This document shows positions 51,681 through 61,355 of a stretch of 64,000 nucleotides of DNA, one piece after another. Each line of letters begins with the position of its first letter. Positions within the stretch are counted from its first letter, which is position 1. The notes below the pieces were generated by a model. It did no database searches. It saw nothing but the letters and a program-made list of their open reading frames with translations, and was not told the origin of the DNA. The DNA comes from Acidimicrobiia bacterium (GTDB taxonomy: Bacteria > Actinomycetota > Acidimicrobiia > Spongiisociales > Spongiisociaceae), in NCBI GenBank assembly GCA_022827785.1, contig JAJEIM010000024.1, forward strand, positions 1 through 64,000, given 5' to 3'. Both the position numbers and the translations under genes were made by a program.

Positions 51681-53330
51681 ATGGCACCAATATTCAGTCA
51701 TTCAACCAGGGGAATGGAGGAGCGGGTGGCGGACGGAACCTTTGACGGGATCATCGTCGGGGGCGGCTACAACGGGCTGACCCTGGGCGGCTACATGGCG
51801 CGGCAGGGTCTGCGCGTTCTGGTGCTCGAGCGGCGGATGGCCTACGGCGGGGCGACCATCACGGAGGAGGTCACCAAGCCCGGCTTCTACCACAACCTGC
51901 ACGCCAACTTCATCTGGTCCTACGGACCGCCTCACCAGGACTTCGAGCTGCACCGTTACGGCCTCGAGCTGATGCGGGGCGAGGTGGAGCGGGCCTACCT
52001 GTTCGAGGACGGCGCCGAGCTGCTCACCTACACCGACGACCCGCAGCGCACCTACCACCAGTTCAAGGACGTGATCCCCAAGGCCGACCTCGACACGATG
52101 GAGGACGTCTACCACCGGTTCCTGACCAAGGTCGAGGAGGAGTTCTACGCCCCGCCCAAGCCCACCTCCGAGCGGGGAGTCGGGCTCGAGGGCGAGGACC
52201 GGGCCGAGTACCAGAAGATGTGCGACATGAGCGGCCGGGAGGTGCTCGACTACCTCTACGAGAGCGACCGCCTCAAGACCTGGATCGCCATGAACGCCTG
52301 CGTGCGGGGCATGCCCGACTTCGCCACCGGGGTCGGGGACTTCTTCATGCGCTATGCGGCCTCGCCCCGCTTGAGCATCGTCCGGCACGGCACCGCCCAG
52401 ATCGCCCACTCGCTGGCCGCGTTCTTCCATGCCAACAGAGGGATAATTCTCACCGGTTCCCACGTGGAGAAGATCATCGTCGAGGGCGGCCGCGCGGTGG
52501 GCGTCCGCACCTCGGACGGGCGGACCTTCCACGCCGAGAAGTTCGTGGCCTCGGCTGTCGATCCGCCGGCCACCTTCCTGCAGATGGTGGGGGAGGAGCA
52601 CCTCACCCCGGATATCGCCCAGCGCTGCCGCGACTGGGAGATCGAATACCACACCGCCCTGTTCGGTTTCCACGCCGCGTCAGCCGTGGCGCCCGACTAT
52701 TCCCTCAAGTACTCGGAGGAGGCCAACAAGGGCCTGGCCATCTTCTTCGGGGTCAACACCCTCGAGGAGCTCGACCGGCACTGGGAGGAGATCGGCAACG
52801 GTCATATCCCCTCGGCGCTGGGCGGTGACGCCTGCTGCCACACCGTGATCGACCCGTCCTACGCGCCCGAAGGGGGGCACACGCTGCTCTTCTGGCAGTT
52901 CGGCCCACCGGCCGACAAGCTGGAGAACGGTGCCAAGACCTACGACGACATCAAGGACGATCTCCTGGAACGGATGCGGGCCCGCTGGGCCGAGTATGCG
53001 CCGAACCTCACCAGGGACAACATGCTGGCCACGTACGCGTATACGCCTGACGACATCCAGAACCGGATCATCAATATGGTGGGTGGAGGATGCCGCCAGG
53101 GCGCCTACACCAACGACCAGTGGGGTATCAACCGGCCCTTCCCGGAGGCCGCTGGCTACCGGACGCCCATCGAGGGCCTCTACATGTGCGGCTCGGCCTG
53201 CCATCCGGGCGGCTCGATCCACTTCGGGCCGGGTTACAACGCAGCCAACGTCATTGTCGAGGATCTCGGCATGGAACGTTGGTGGCCTCCGTACCGGATA
53301 CTCGGCAAGCCGGTGCTGTCCCGCACCTGA
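51681..53330 (+). CDS. FAD-dependent oxidoreductase, CrtI/phytoene-desaturase-like
   Basis: A 549-aa flavoprotein. The dinucleotide-binding motif GIIVGGGYNGLTLGGYMARQ continues to VLVLERR (residues ~25-53). The C-terminal FAD motif is IEGLYMCGSACHPGGSIHFG, near GPGYNAA. The overall layout matches carotene desaturase/isomerase-like amine-oxidase-superfamily members. ATG 51681 has no ribosome binding site; ATG 51714 or GTG 51726 nearer the FAD fold are alternatives. Placed between the two BMP genes; substrate unknown. Confidence 0.85.
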   Translation: MAPIFSHSTRGMEERVADGTFDGIIVGGGYNGLTLGGYMARQGLRVLVLERRMAYGGATITEEVTKPGFYHNLHANFIWSYGPPHQDFELHRYGLELMRGEVERAYLFEDGAELLTYTDDPQRTYHQFKDVIPKADLDTMEDVYHRFLTKVEEEFYAPPKPTSERGVGLEGEDRAEYQKMCDMSGREVLDYLYESDRLKTWIAMNACVRGMPDFATGVGDFFMRYAASPRLSIVRHGTAQIAHSLAAFFHANRGIILTGSHVEKIIVEGGRAVGVRTSDGRTFHAEKFVASAVDPPATFLQMVGEEHLTPDIAQRCRDWEIEYHTALFGFHAASAVAPDYSLKYSEEANKGLAIFFGVNTLEELDRHWEEIGNGHIPSALGGDACCHTVIDPSYAPEGGHTLLFWQFGPPADKLENGAKTYDDIKDDLLERMRARWAEYAPNLTRDNMLATYAYTPDDIQNRIINMVGGGCRQGAYTNDQWGINRPFPEAAGYRTPIEGLYMCGSACHPGGSIHFGPGYNAANVIVEDLGMERWWPPYRILGKPVLSRT

Positions 53331-53497
53331 CCATAAAACGAGGTGATGACCGGCGGGCCGTTGGCTATCCTTCACCGAGTCAAGCGTCGTGATCCGAGGG
53401 CCGGGGCTACCGACAGATGCTGTTCCCGATGGGTGCCTCGGGCGGAGAAGTTCGCACTCTCGATGAGAGAGCGACCGAAGAAAGAGGAGGAGTCCTT

Positions 53498-54682
53498 ATG
53501 AGGAAGCTCATGGACCGCCGGGCCTTTGCCCTGGTGACGATGGTGACCGCCCTGGCTCTGATAGCCGGTGCCTGCGGCGGGGATGACGAGCCGGCCGCTA
53601 CCACGGCGGCGCCGGCCACCACGGCCGCCCCCGCTACCACGGCGGCGCCGACGACCACGGCCGCCCCGACGACCACGGCCGCAGCCCCTGCGACCACCGA
53701 GGCCGAGATGACGGAGCCCGCCGAAGAGCCGATGGGTCCGACCGAGCTGGATGTGGCCATGGTCATGCTGGGCACCAAGGAGGAGGGTTGGTACGCCACC
53801 TTCATCGACTCGGTCCACAGGGTGGCCGACGAGGCACCGCACGGTTTGACGATCACTCTGGAGCAGATCGAGGAGATCCCCTACGCCGACGGTGAGCGGG
53901 TGATCCGGGACCTGGCCCAGACCGGTGATTACGAGATCATCGTGGCGCACAGCACCTACTCGGATGCGGTCGCCGCGGTCAAGGATGACTTCCCGGACAT
54001 CCTGTTCGCCTTCTCCGGGTCCGGCAACGAGCCCACCGGCGGTAACGGCTACTGGATCGACGTGTTCATCCACGAGCCCGCCTACCTGGCCGGGATCATC
54101 GCGGGGGCCATGACCCAGACCAACCACATCAGCGGGGTGGCGGCCTTCCCCTTCCCCAACGTCAACGGTCCGCTCAATGCCTTCATCGACGGTGCCAGGT
54201 TTGTGGCCCAGCAACTGGGCAAGGGTGAGATCACCTTCGATGTGGCTTACATCGAGAGTTGGTTCGATCCGGCTACCGCCCAGGAGGCGGCCGCCGCTCA
54301 GATCGCGGCCGGTTCCGACATGATCTATGCCGAGCGCTTCGGTCCCTTCGCGGCCATCGAGGAGGCAGAGGGTGTGTTTGGCTTCGGACATTTCACTGAT
54401 CAGCTCGGACTGTCCCCGGTGGTGCTGACCAGCGCGGTCGCTCGCTGGGACGCCGCTTTCATGGATCTGGTCGATGCCTGGTACGCCTATACGACCGAGG
54501 GTGTTGCCTACGACGCCCCGATGGAGCGGATCGTCTACACCTCGATGGTGGACGGCGGGTCCTCGCTGGGTGAGATCAGCGACCTGGTTCCGGCCGATGT
54601 TCAGGACGGCGTTGCCCAGGCCGAGGCGGCCATCCTCGGCGGGCTTCTGAGGGTGGAACTGAAGACGGACCCGATCGAGTAG
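53498..54682 (+). CDS. BMP-family (PnrA-like) nucleoside-type binding lipoprotein, copy 2
   Basis: A 394-aa lipoprotein; ATG 53498 follows GAGGAGG. The signal peptide ends at ALIAGAC, followed by repeated ATTAAP units (residues ~33-65). The BMP domain (LDVAMVMLGTKEEGWYATFI, FAFSGSGNEPTGGNGYW, GVAAFPFPNVNGPLNAFI) parallels the copy at 49115 throughout. It is 42 bases upstream of the ATPase gene and is the cognate receptor of the NupOPQ-like transporter, probably for purine or pyrimidine nucleosides. Confidence 0.92.
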   Translation: MRKLMDRRAFALVTMVTALALIAGACGGDDEPAATTAAPATTAAPATTAAPTTTAAPTTTAAAPATTEAEMTEPAEEPMGPTELDVAMVMLGTKEEGWYATFIDSVHRVADEAPHGLTITLEQIEEIPYADGERVIRDLAQTGDYEIIVAHSTYSDAVAAVKDDFPDILFAFSGSGNEPTGGNGYWIDVFIHEPAYLAGIIAGAMTQTNHISGVAAFPFPNVNGPLNAFIDGARFVAQQLGKGEITFDVAYIESWFDPATAQEAAAAQIAAGSDMIYAERFGPFAAIEEAEGVFGFGHFTDQLGLSPVVLTSAVARWDAAFMDLVDAWYAYTTEGVAYDAPMERIVYTSMVDGGSSLGEISDLVPADVQDGVAQAEAAILGGLLRVELKTDPIE

Positions 54683-54724
54683 TCCGATCATCCGAATTGC
54701 CGGCAACCTGGGAGAGCGAGCTTG

Positions 54725-56251
54725 GTGACTGAGACGATCCTGGCCGTGGATCGCGTCACCAAGCGCTTCCCCGGGGTGATCGCCAACGACGCCGTTACCG
54801 TCGATATCCGGCGAGGCGAGATCCACTGCGTGCTCGGCGAGAACGGCGCCGGTAAGACCACGCTCGCCGACGTCCTCTACGGTGTCTACCGGCCCGACGA
54901 GGGTACGGTGACCCTCAACGGCGAGCCCTTGGAGCTCCATACGCCCCGCGACGCCATCGCGGCCGGCATCGGTATGGTGCACCAGCACTTCGAACTGGTT
55001 CCGCCGATGTCGGTGGTCGAGAACGTGGTCATCGGTACATCGGCCAGCCAATGGCTCGATCTGTCGGAGGTGAGGGACCGGCTCAACGAGTTCTTCCACA
55101 ACTACGACGTGGAGATCGATCCGGACGCCGAGGTGGGCCGGCTATCCGTAGGAGAGCAGCAATGGGTCGAGATATTCAAGACCCTCTACTTCGGAGTGGA
55201 GGTCCTGATACTCGACGAGCCGACCGCGGTTCTCACCCCCCAGGGTGTTCAAGAGCTCTTCCGGATCCTTCGCCGGATGCGTGACGAGGGCCTGACCATC
55301 ATCCTGATCACCCACAAGCTCAAAGAGGTTATGGAGCTCTCCGACCGGGTGACGGTGTTGCGCCTCGGCAAGGTGGTCGGAACCGTCAACACGGCCGATG
55401 TCCAGATGCGTGACCTGGCGCAGATGATGGTGGGACGGGAGGTGCTGTTCCAGTTCGACAAGGAGCGGTCCGATCCCGGCGAGCCGGTCCTCGAAGTGGA
55501 CGGGATCCATCTCCCCAGCGTCACCGGTCGGGGTTCTCTGAAGGGTCTTTCCCTCACGGTCTGCGCCGGAGAGGTGGTCGGTCTCGCCGGTGTTTCCGGC
55601 AACGGCCAGAATGCCCTGTTCGATGCCCTGGTGGGGGTCGAGAAGCCTTCCAGCGGTGACATCCGGATCGGTGGGGTGGACACTGCTGAACTATCCGCCA
55701 ACCGGATCGCGCAGCTCGGCATGGCCAGCGTTCCGGCCGATCGGATCGCGCAGGGGCTCTTGATGGACTTCAAGGTAAAGGAGAACCTGGTGCTGGGCCG
55801 TCACCGTTCGAACACGTTCTCCCGGGGCGGGCTGCTCAACCGGGGGGCCATCGACGGCTTCGCCAGCAAGTCGATCGAGGGATTCGACATCAGGACCCCC
55901 TCGGCGTCGCAATCGACCCGTACCCTCTCGGGCGGCAACCTGCAGAAGGTGATCATGGCCCGTGAGTTGTCCGGGGAGCCGAAGCTTCTGGTCGCCCACC
56001 AGCCCACGCGCGGGTTGGACATCTCCGCCAGCGAGTACGTGAGGCGTCGATTGCTCGAGGAGCGGGATCGTGGCGCAGCAGTGCTTTTGATGTCCGAGGA
56101 CCTTGACGAGATATTCCAACTCTCGGACCGGATCGCGGTGATCTACGACGGCCGGATCGTCTCGGAGACCACCCCCGAGCAGGCCGACCTCGAGTCCCTC
56201 GGCCTCAGCATGGCCGGCGCCGACTCGGTCGACGTGGGATCGGCCTCATGA
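54725..56251 (+). CDS. Nucleoside/sugar-type ABC ATPase with two nucleotide-binding domains
   Basis: A 508-aa tandem-NBD ATPase (RbsA/NupO-like). First domain: VLGENGAGKTTLADVLYG (Walker A), LSVGEQQWVEIFKTLY (signature), LILDEPTAVLTPQ (Walker B). Second domain: LAGVSGNGQNALFDALVG (degenerate Walker A), LSGGNLQKVIMARELS (signature) and LLVAHQPTRGLDI, lacking the catalytic Glu, as is usual in the family. The start is GTG 54725 (TTG 54722 possible). It overlaps the permease gene by four bases. Confidence 0.92.
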   Translation: MTETILAVDRVTKRFPGVIANDAVTVDIRRGEIHCVLGENGAGKTTLADVLYGVYRPDEGTVTLNGEPLELHTPRDAIAAGIGMVHQHFELVPPMSVVENVVIGTSASQWLDLSEVRDRLNEFFHNYDVEIDPDAEVGRLSVGEQQWVEIFKTLYFGVEVLILDEPTAVLTPQGVQELFRILRRMRDEGLTIILITHKLKEVMELSDRVTVLRLGKVVGTVNTADVQMRDLAQMMVGREVLFQFDKERSDPGEPVLEVDGIHLPSVTGRGSLKGLSLTVCAGEVVGLAGVSGNGQNALFDALVGVEKPSSGDIRIGGVDTAELSANRIAQLGMASVPADRIAQGLLMDFKVKENLVLGRHRSNTFSRGGLLNRGAIDGFASKSIEGFDIRTPSASQSTRTLSGGNLQKVIMARELSGEPKLLVAHQPTRGLDISASEYVRRRLLEERDRGAAVLLMSEDLDEIFQLSDRIAVIYDGRIVSETTPEQADLESLGLSMAGADSVDVGSAS

Positions 56252-57396
56252 CCGACCAGATCACCGACCGGGCACCTTCGGATCCTCAGCCGGAGGATGG
56301 CGGTGGCCGCCGGGATCCGCTGTCGATGCTGTTCCAGCCAGGGGCATGGCGGATCGAGAAGAGGCTGGTAGTCCGCCCATGGCACGAGTTCATCACCCTC
56401 ATCGCCGCTCTCGTGGCGGCCGTGGCCATTATCGCCGGCCTGGTGCTGGTCATCGGAAAGAGCCCCGCCGACTCGTTCGCCGCCCTGTACAACGGGGCCT
56501 TCGGTACTCGGGAGTCCACCCTGGAGACTCTGGTGCAGGCGACACCGCTGATCCTTACCGGCCTGGCTGCTGCGATCGCCTTCCGGGCCGGGGTCTGGAA
56601 CATCGGCGGCGAGGGCCAGTTCTTCGCCGGTGTCATGGGCACTTGGTTCGTCTACGACTTGTGGGGAGGGCTGCCGGCGCCGCTGCTCTTCGTGCTGATG
56701 TTCATCTTCGCCGCCCTCGCGGGCGCCGCCTGGGCCTCGGTCGCCAGCGGGCTCCTGGTCCGGTACGGGACCAACGAGATCCTCACCACCGTCATGCTCA
56801 ACTTCGTGATCCTCTACATCCTGTCCTACCTGCTCGCCGGGCCGTGGCAGTCACCCGACACCTTCTACTACCAGACCCAACGGATGGCGGACAACACCTA
56901 CCTGCCCCGATTCTTCAGCGTCAGCCGCCTTCACTGGGGGTTTGCGATCGCCCTGCTCGCGGCGCTGGCGGTCTACTGGCTCATCCGACGGACCACCCTG
57001 GGATACGAGATCAGGGGGATCGGATCCAACATGGTCGCCTCGCGCTACAAGGGCATCAGGGTCGGCACCGTGACCCTCGCCACCATGGCCATCTCCGGCG
57101 CCCTGGCCGGGATAGCCGGCTTCGGGGAATTGCTGGGACTCCACCATCGGGTCCAACTCGACATCGCCGAGGGCATCGGCTTCACGGGCATCATCATCGC
57201 CCTGGTGGCACGGCTGCATCCTCTCGGCGTGATCGTGGCCGCCATACTGTTCGGCGCCCTTGTCAACGGATCCACCGCCATGCAGTACGAGACCGGTATC
57301 CCGAAGGCGCTGGTGTTCGTGATCGAGGGGACCACGCTGGCCCTGGTCCTGATCGCGGCGATGGTGTCGAGATACCGGATCCGGAAGACCGGCTGA
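56248..57396 (+). CDS. Nucleoside-type ABC permease 1 (NupP-like)
   Basis: A 382-aa BPD_transp_2 permease. A ~45-residue hydrophilic N-terminus is followed by about nine helices. Hallmark motifs are TPLILTGLAAAIAFRAGVWN, IGGEGQFFAGVMG and TNEILTTVMLNFV, then IRGIGSNMVASRYKGI. ATG 56248 overlaps the ATPase stop (ATGA). It forms the membrane channel with the second permease. Confidence 0.92.
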   Translation: MTDQITDRAPSDPQPEDGGGRRDPLSMLFQPGAWRIEKRLVVRPWHEFITLIAALVAAVAIIAGLVLVIGKSPADSFAALYNGAFGTRESTLETLVQATPLILTGLAAAIAFRAGVWNIGGEGQFFAGVMGTWFVYDLWGGLPAPLLFVLMFIFAALAGAAWASVASGLLVRYGTNEILTTVMLNFVILYILSYLLAGPWQSPDTFYYQTQRMADNTYLPRFFSVSRLHWGFAIALLAALAVYWLIRRTTLGYEIRGIGSNMVASRYKGIRVGTVTLATMAISGALAGIAGFGELLGLHHRVQLDIAEGIGFTGIIIALVARLHPLGVIVAAILFGALVNGSTAMQYETGIPKALVFVIEGTTLALVLIAAMVSRYRIRKTG

Positions 57397-57397
57397 C

Positions 57398-58309
57398 ATG
57401 GAAGAGCTCTTCACCAGCGCTGTCATCGTCGGGATCTTCTGGGCCACGTTGCGGATCGCCACCCCTTTGCTCCTCGCCGCCCTGGGCGAGTTGGTCTGCG
57501 AGAGCAGCGGTATCCTGAACCTCAGCCTTGAAGGAACCATGACGATGGGCGCCTTTGCCGGCTTCTACGTCGCCAACGAGACAGGCAGCATCCTGGCCGG
57601 CTTGGTGGCTGCCGGTCTCGGTGGTGCCTTCCTATCGCTCATCATGGCGCTGATGACCGTGACCGCCAAGGTGAATCAGGTAGTGGCCGGCCTGGCTCTC
57701 AACATCCTGGGTCTCGGTCTGGCCTTCTTCTGGTACCGATCCATCTACGAGGCCGAGGGAAGCATCGACATCCCGACAGTCGACACGATGGAGGCTCCCT
57801 GGGAGTTCTTCCCCATTCCCTGGCTCACCATCCTGGCGCTCGTGATGGTCCCGGTCGTCTGGGTGTTCCTGTACCGGACCAAGTACGGGCTCGAGCTACG
57901 GAGCGTCGGGCACAATCCCGAGGCGTGCGACATGCGCGGGGTGGGCATCATCTCGCGCCAGTACGTGGCGGTGGTGTTCGGGGGAGTGATGGCCGGTCTG
58001 GCCGGGTCCTTCCTCTCCCTCGGATCTACCGGCCTGTTCTTCCCCGACATCATCTCCGGAAGGGGATGGATCGCGCTGGCGATCGTGATCTTCGGCAACT
58101 GGAGGGCCACGTGGGTGCTGGTCGGTTCACTGCTGTTCGGATTCCTGGAGGCGACCCAGCTCGCTCTCCAGGCAAGCGATGTCGACCTGCCCTACCAGCT
58201 CCTGCTGGCGCTGCCCTTCGTCCTCACCATCGTGGCGCTGGTCTTCAACCGCAGCCGCTCCAACGTCCCCCTGTCCCTGACGATCCCGTACCACCGGGGC
58301 GAGCGCTAG
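57398..58309 (+). CDS. Nucleoside-type ABC permease 2 (NupQ-like)
   Basis: A 303-aa permease beginning one base after the previous stop. The core motifs are LRIATPLLLAALGELVCESS, GILNLSLEGTMTMGAFAGF and VGHNPEACDMRGVGI, with about eight helices, as in NupQ/YufQ. The last gene of the BMP-ATPase-permease-permease operon. A decayed copy of its 3' end lies at 62775-62867. Confidence 0.92.
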   Translation: MEELFTSAVIVGIFWATLRIATPLLLAALGELVCESSGILNLSLEGTMTMGAFAGFYVANETGSILAGLVAAGLGGAFLSLIMALMTVTAKVNQVVAGLALNILGLGLAFFWYRSIYEAEGSIDIPTVDTMEAPWEFFPIPWLTILALVMVPVVWVFLYRTKYGLELRSVGHNPEACDMRGVGIISRQYVAVVFGGVMAGLAGSFLSLGSTGLFFPDIISGRGWIALAIVIFGNWRATWVLVGSLLFGFLEATQLALQASDVDLPYQLLLALPFVLTIVALVFNRSRSNVPLSLTIPYHRGER

Positions 58310-58559
58310 TCGGTTGTCAGTTACTTCAGCCGGGCGCTCGTAGTTGAGAACGGCTGCTTCCGGCGCCATGATTACCAGCGCCCTCCAGAAGGGCGAACCC
58401 CTATCAAAGCGTAGGTAAGGTCTGACGGAATTCGACGGGGGGAACATCAACGATGGGCTAGAGTCATGCCGTACGCGTAGCTCATCATCACATTTACCGC
58501 TAAGTCGCGGCTGTGAGAGGCCGGTTGGGCGCTGACCGAGCAATTACTGGAGGCAATTG

Positions 58560-60308
58560 GTGCGGCGTAGTACGTTCCCAGGACATGGCCCTAGTCTACG
58601 AAGCGGCGATAGTGTGACCTACCTCTCTCGTGAGACAATCGCCAAACTCGTCAGGCGGCTAAGGGAGGATGTGGGCCTCACACAGGACCAGTTCGCCGGT
58701 GAGCTTCAGCAGCAGGGTGAAACCTCTCCTAGCCGCTATACGGTGCTCCGAATCGAAAAAGGCCATCTGGAGCTTGGTCAGGACTTTGCCGCGAGGTTGG
58801 ACGAGTGGATGGCTCGTGACCATAAAGGTGCCGTCGCGGATGGCATAGCTACATTTCTTGAACTCGTGAGACGAGACCACCGTATCGACCCGTTCAGCTT
58901 TTCTGAGTTAGTTGATGAAGTTGACGATGAAACTACTGCTTATGTGCACGGCAAGGATATTGCCCAACTGCTGAAGGCTAGAGGACTGCATGAGCTATAC
59001 GTTGTGCTGTGTGATGACTTTGATATAGCGTCTCTGATCGAGAGTTTTCTGGCTGCCGAGTCGTTGGACATTACTCTCGTACTCCCGTCTAGAGCACGCC
59101 TCGATCAGTTGTTCAATACAGACCAGCTCCGCAGCGAATATGTAGAACATCTGCAGCGACATATCCAGTCTCAGGGCCGGCGACTACAGCGCCTAGCAGG
59201 GAGGTCGAAGGGAATCAATCTCAAGGTATTCATATCTGACGTAGTGCTCAACTCGGTGATTGTCACGAAGTACTCGCAGAACGGCCGAGTTGGCAGTGAC
59301 TGTGCATACTGGCCTTGCTTACCTCTGAGTAGCGGTAGTTCAGGACTCGACGGTATACGTTCATCAGTTGGCGGTTCGGAAATAGCCAACTGGTACCGGC
59401 GTCTTATTGAAACGTGGATTGATACTGACCTACAAGTTGCGAGGCGACAGATTATTGGTGATGTATTCCTGGTTCAGGACAAGAACTCCACTGATCTTCG
59501 CTTCGGCCGGCTTCGGCCTAGGAAGAATCTGAAGGATTATATTCCGGGTGACGAAGGTGAAGGTCTAGCAGTTGCTATGATCTGGCCGATATTCAGCATG
59601 ATAAAGCATGGTACGGCTATTAGACATACGCTGTTTGAAAGACGTCCGCGCATCGCGAAGGACGGAACCATGCTGCCAGGACACACGCTTTCGCTTCTCA
59701 ATGCTCGTGTTACAGCTGATGATGTACTGAAGGCTCTGCCGAGTGCTGAGGACAAGCCTGCTAACGAACATGTCTTGGAGAAGAATGTGCGGGATATGGC
59801 CCTTTCGATAGTCGAGATGCTCGAGACGGAGGCTAGTGAAGAAGAGGATAAGCAGAGGTATACCGTCCGCCTGCTTGATAGGGCATACCGATCGGCGGCC
59901 CGTACAGAGTTGAGACTGATGTTTGGATTGGACGTTGATAATGAGAGGCTCGTACCGGTGGACCTCGAACCCTTTTCCAGAGTCCGGGTGATTGACAAGG
60001 GTCATCCTGAAGAAGATGTCTCCGTTCTGATCTATCCACGTCTGTTTGGCCTGAACTTGAATAACCAAGAGGTCGAGGTTATAGAGTCAGCAAGATCTAG
60101 GTTTGACACCAGTATACGAAAGCTCAGTATTGATTCGCTACGTACAGAGCTCGAGGACGAGGTTGCGAAGCAAGGTGATGTAACCGCACAGGGTTACAAA
60201 TTCGACGACCTACTGAGACATGCCATGAGTCGTGATCCGGACGATAATAGTCTTATCGACCGCATAGAAGACGATCTCACGGAGTCCGATGAGCGGGAGA
60301 CAAGCTAG
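58560..60308 (+). CDS. HTH (XRE-like) N-terminal protein with a large unrecognised C-terminal region
   Basis: A 582-aa protein. GTG 58560 has GGAGG upstream; GTG 58614 is an alternative. Residues ~20-85 form an HTH (IAKLVRRLREDVGLTQDQFA, SRYTVLRIEKGHL). Residues ~120-200 look Rossmann-like (HELYVVLCDDFDIASLIESF, LDITLVLPSRARLDQLF). The middle contains NLKVFISDVVLNSVIVTKYS and IGDVFLVQDKN, and the end has an acidic tail. I do not recognise these domains. The gene is noticeably less GC-rich than its neighbours and richer in TA-ending codons, suggesting recent transfer. A sensor-regulator with a ligand-binding or enzymatic domain is one guess. Confidence 0.7.
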   Translation: MRRSTFPGHGPSLRSGDSVTYLSRETIAKLVRRLREDVGLTQDQFAGELQQQGETSPSRYTVLRIEKGHLELGQDFAARLDEWMARDHKGAVADGIATFLELVRRDHRIDPFSFSELVDEVDDETTAYVHGKDIAQLLKARGLHELYVVLCDDFDIASLIESFLAAESLDITLVLPSRARLDQLFNTDQLRSEYVEHLQRHIQSQGRRLQRLAGRSKGINLKVFISDVVLNSVIVTKYSQNGRVGSDCAYWPCLPLSSGSSGLDGIRSSVGGSEIANWYRRLIETWIDTDLQVARRQIIGDVFLVQDKNSTDLRFGRLRPRKNLKDYIPGDEGEGLAVAMIWPIFSMIKHGTAIRHTLFERRPRIAKDGTMLPGHTLSLLNARVTADDVLKALPSAEDKPANEHVLEKNVRDMALSIVEMLETEASEEEDKQRYTVRLLDRAYRSAARTELRLMFGLDVDNERLVPVDLEPFSRVRVIDKGHPEEDVSVLIYPRLFGLNLNNQEVEVIESARSRFDTSIRKLSIDSLRTELEDEVAKQGDVTAQGYKFDDLLRHAMSRDPDDNSLIDRIEDDLTESDERETS

Positions 60309-60347
60309 GTAGCCAGGGCGTAGACGAGCTTTGCCACGGAGGAGCGC

Positions 60348-61355
60348 CTAACCTCCGGCGCGGTCGCTAGGTGGATAGGGTCCGACGGCATCCTCGCCGC
60401 CAGGCCCAGGCGGCGGAAGGGCCCGAAGAGCCTCCTCCAATGCATGCCAGTCCTCGGTGGCCAGGTCCTGAATCGCGGCGACTATGTTCTCTACCATGTC
60501 CGACGGCCGTCGCGGTCCGATTAGCGTGGTTGTGATGCGCTCGTTGCGCAAGCAGAACTGTATGGCGAGCGCCCGGAGGTCCACACCTCGCTCTGTCGAC
60601 CATTTCCAAAGGAGACGCGCTCGCTGTACATCCTGGAGATTCGGCTGCCACATACCAGCCATGACTCGCCTGGCCACCACCTCCATGGGATCGCCGCCTG
60701 AGAGGAGTCCGGCGAGAAAAGGGGACGCGTTGATAACGCCCAGCCGGCGCTCATGTGCCAGGTCGATGAGGTGCTTGGAAGTAGTCCGCACGAGGTTGTA
60801 GTCATACGGGCTTTGGATGACGTCGAACCTCCCCGACTCGATACCGACCCTGAGGTACTCCTGGTTCTGAACGCCCAGGCCGATTGCGCGGACTGTACCC
60901 TCCGCCTTGAGTCGTTCAAGGGCTTCAACAGCCCCGCCTCTTTCCATGACGGGATCCATGGCGGACGGGTCATGAACCAGGGCTATGTCGATAGTATCGG
61001 TGCCAAGCACCTCCAAACTCTGCTCGATAGTCCAAGCTGTAGTCCTAGCAGTCATGTCCCCGGGTCGCTCCGGGTGGGTTCCCACCTTGGTGGCAAGCAC
61101 GACGCGATCACGCCATCCATCCTGCAGAGCCATACCGACCCACCGGTCGCTGTTCCCATCCCGATAGCCAGGAGCCGTATCGATGTAGTTCAGCCCACGC
61201 CGGAGCGCGGTCCTGAGCGTCTCCACGGCCAACTCGTCGGCAGACTCGGGATCAGCAACACTCGAGTCCGTCCCCAATGCGCTGGTTCCGATACCGATCG
61301 ACGTGACGCGGATGCCTGTCCGACCGAGTGGGCGCTTTCGCAGCAGTTCCGTCAT
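60348..61355 (-). CDS. Aldo/keto reductase family protein
   Basis: A 335-aa AKR barrel. It starts RPLGRTGIRVTSIGIGTSAL. Catalytic residues are visible as YIDTAPGYRDG (Asp, Tyr), VVLATKVGTHPE (Lys) and IDIALVHDPSA (His). The NADPH-binding C-terminal NERITTTLIGPRRPSDMVEN is present. It resembles L-fucose dehydrogenase/D-threo-aldose dehydrogenase-like AKRs. ATG 61355 overlaps the stop of the upstream Gfo/Idh/MocA gene by four bases, so the two form a pair, likely acting on a sugar or cyclitol. Confidence 0.9.
   Translation of the reverse strand: MTELLRKRPLGRTGIRVTSIGIGTSALGTDSSVADPESADELAVETLRTALRRGLNYIDTAPGYRDGNSDRWVGMALQDGWRDRVVLATKVGTHPERPGDMTARTTAWTIEQSLEVLGTDTIDIALVHDPSAMDPVMERGGAVEALERLKAEGTVRAIGLGVQNQEYLRVGIESGRFDVIQSPYDYNLVRTTSKHLIDLAHERRLGVINASPFLAGLLSGGDPMEVVARRVMAGMWQPNLQDVQRARLLWKWSTERGVDLRALAIQFCLRNERITTTLIGPRRPSDMVENIVAAIQDLATEDWHALEEALRALPPPGPGGEDAVGPYPPSDRAGG

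Noticed and set aside
53590-53700. Tandem GCC/ACC-rich repeats as a possible satellite or CRISPR
   Set aside because: They encode the flexible Ala-Thr-Pro linker after the lipobox, as in the paralogue at 49.2 kb.
53372-55099. 575-codon antisense frame over the BMP and ATPase genes
   Set aside because: Contains low-complexity Arg/Gly runs opposite the Ala/Thr/Pro linker and ignores two well-supported genes.
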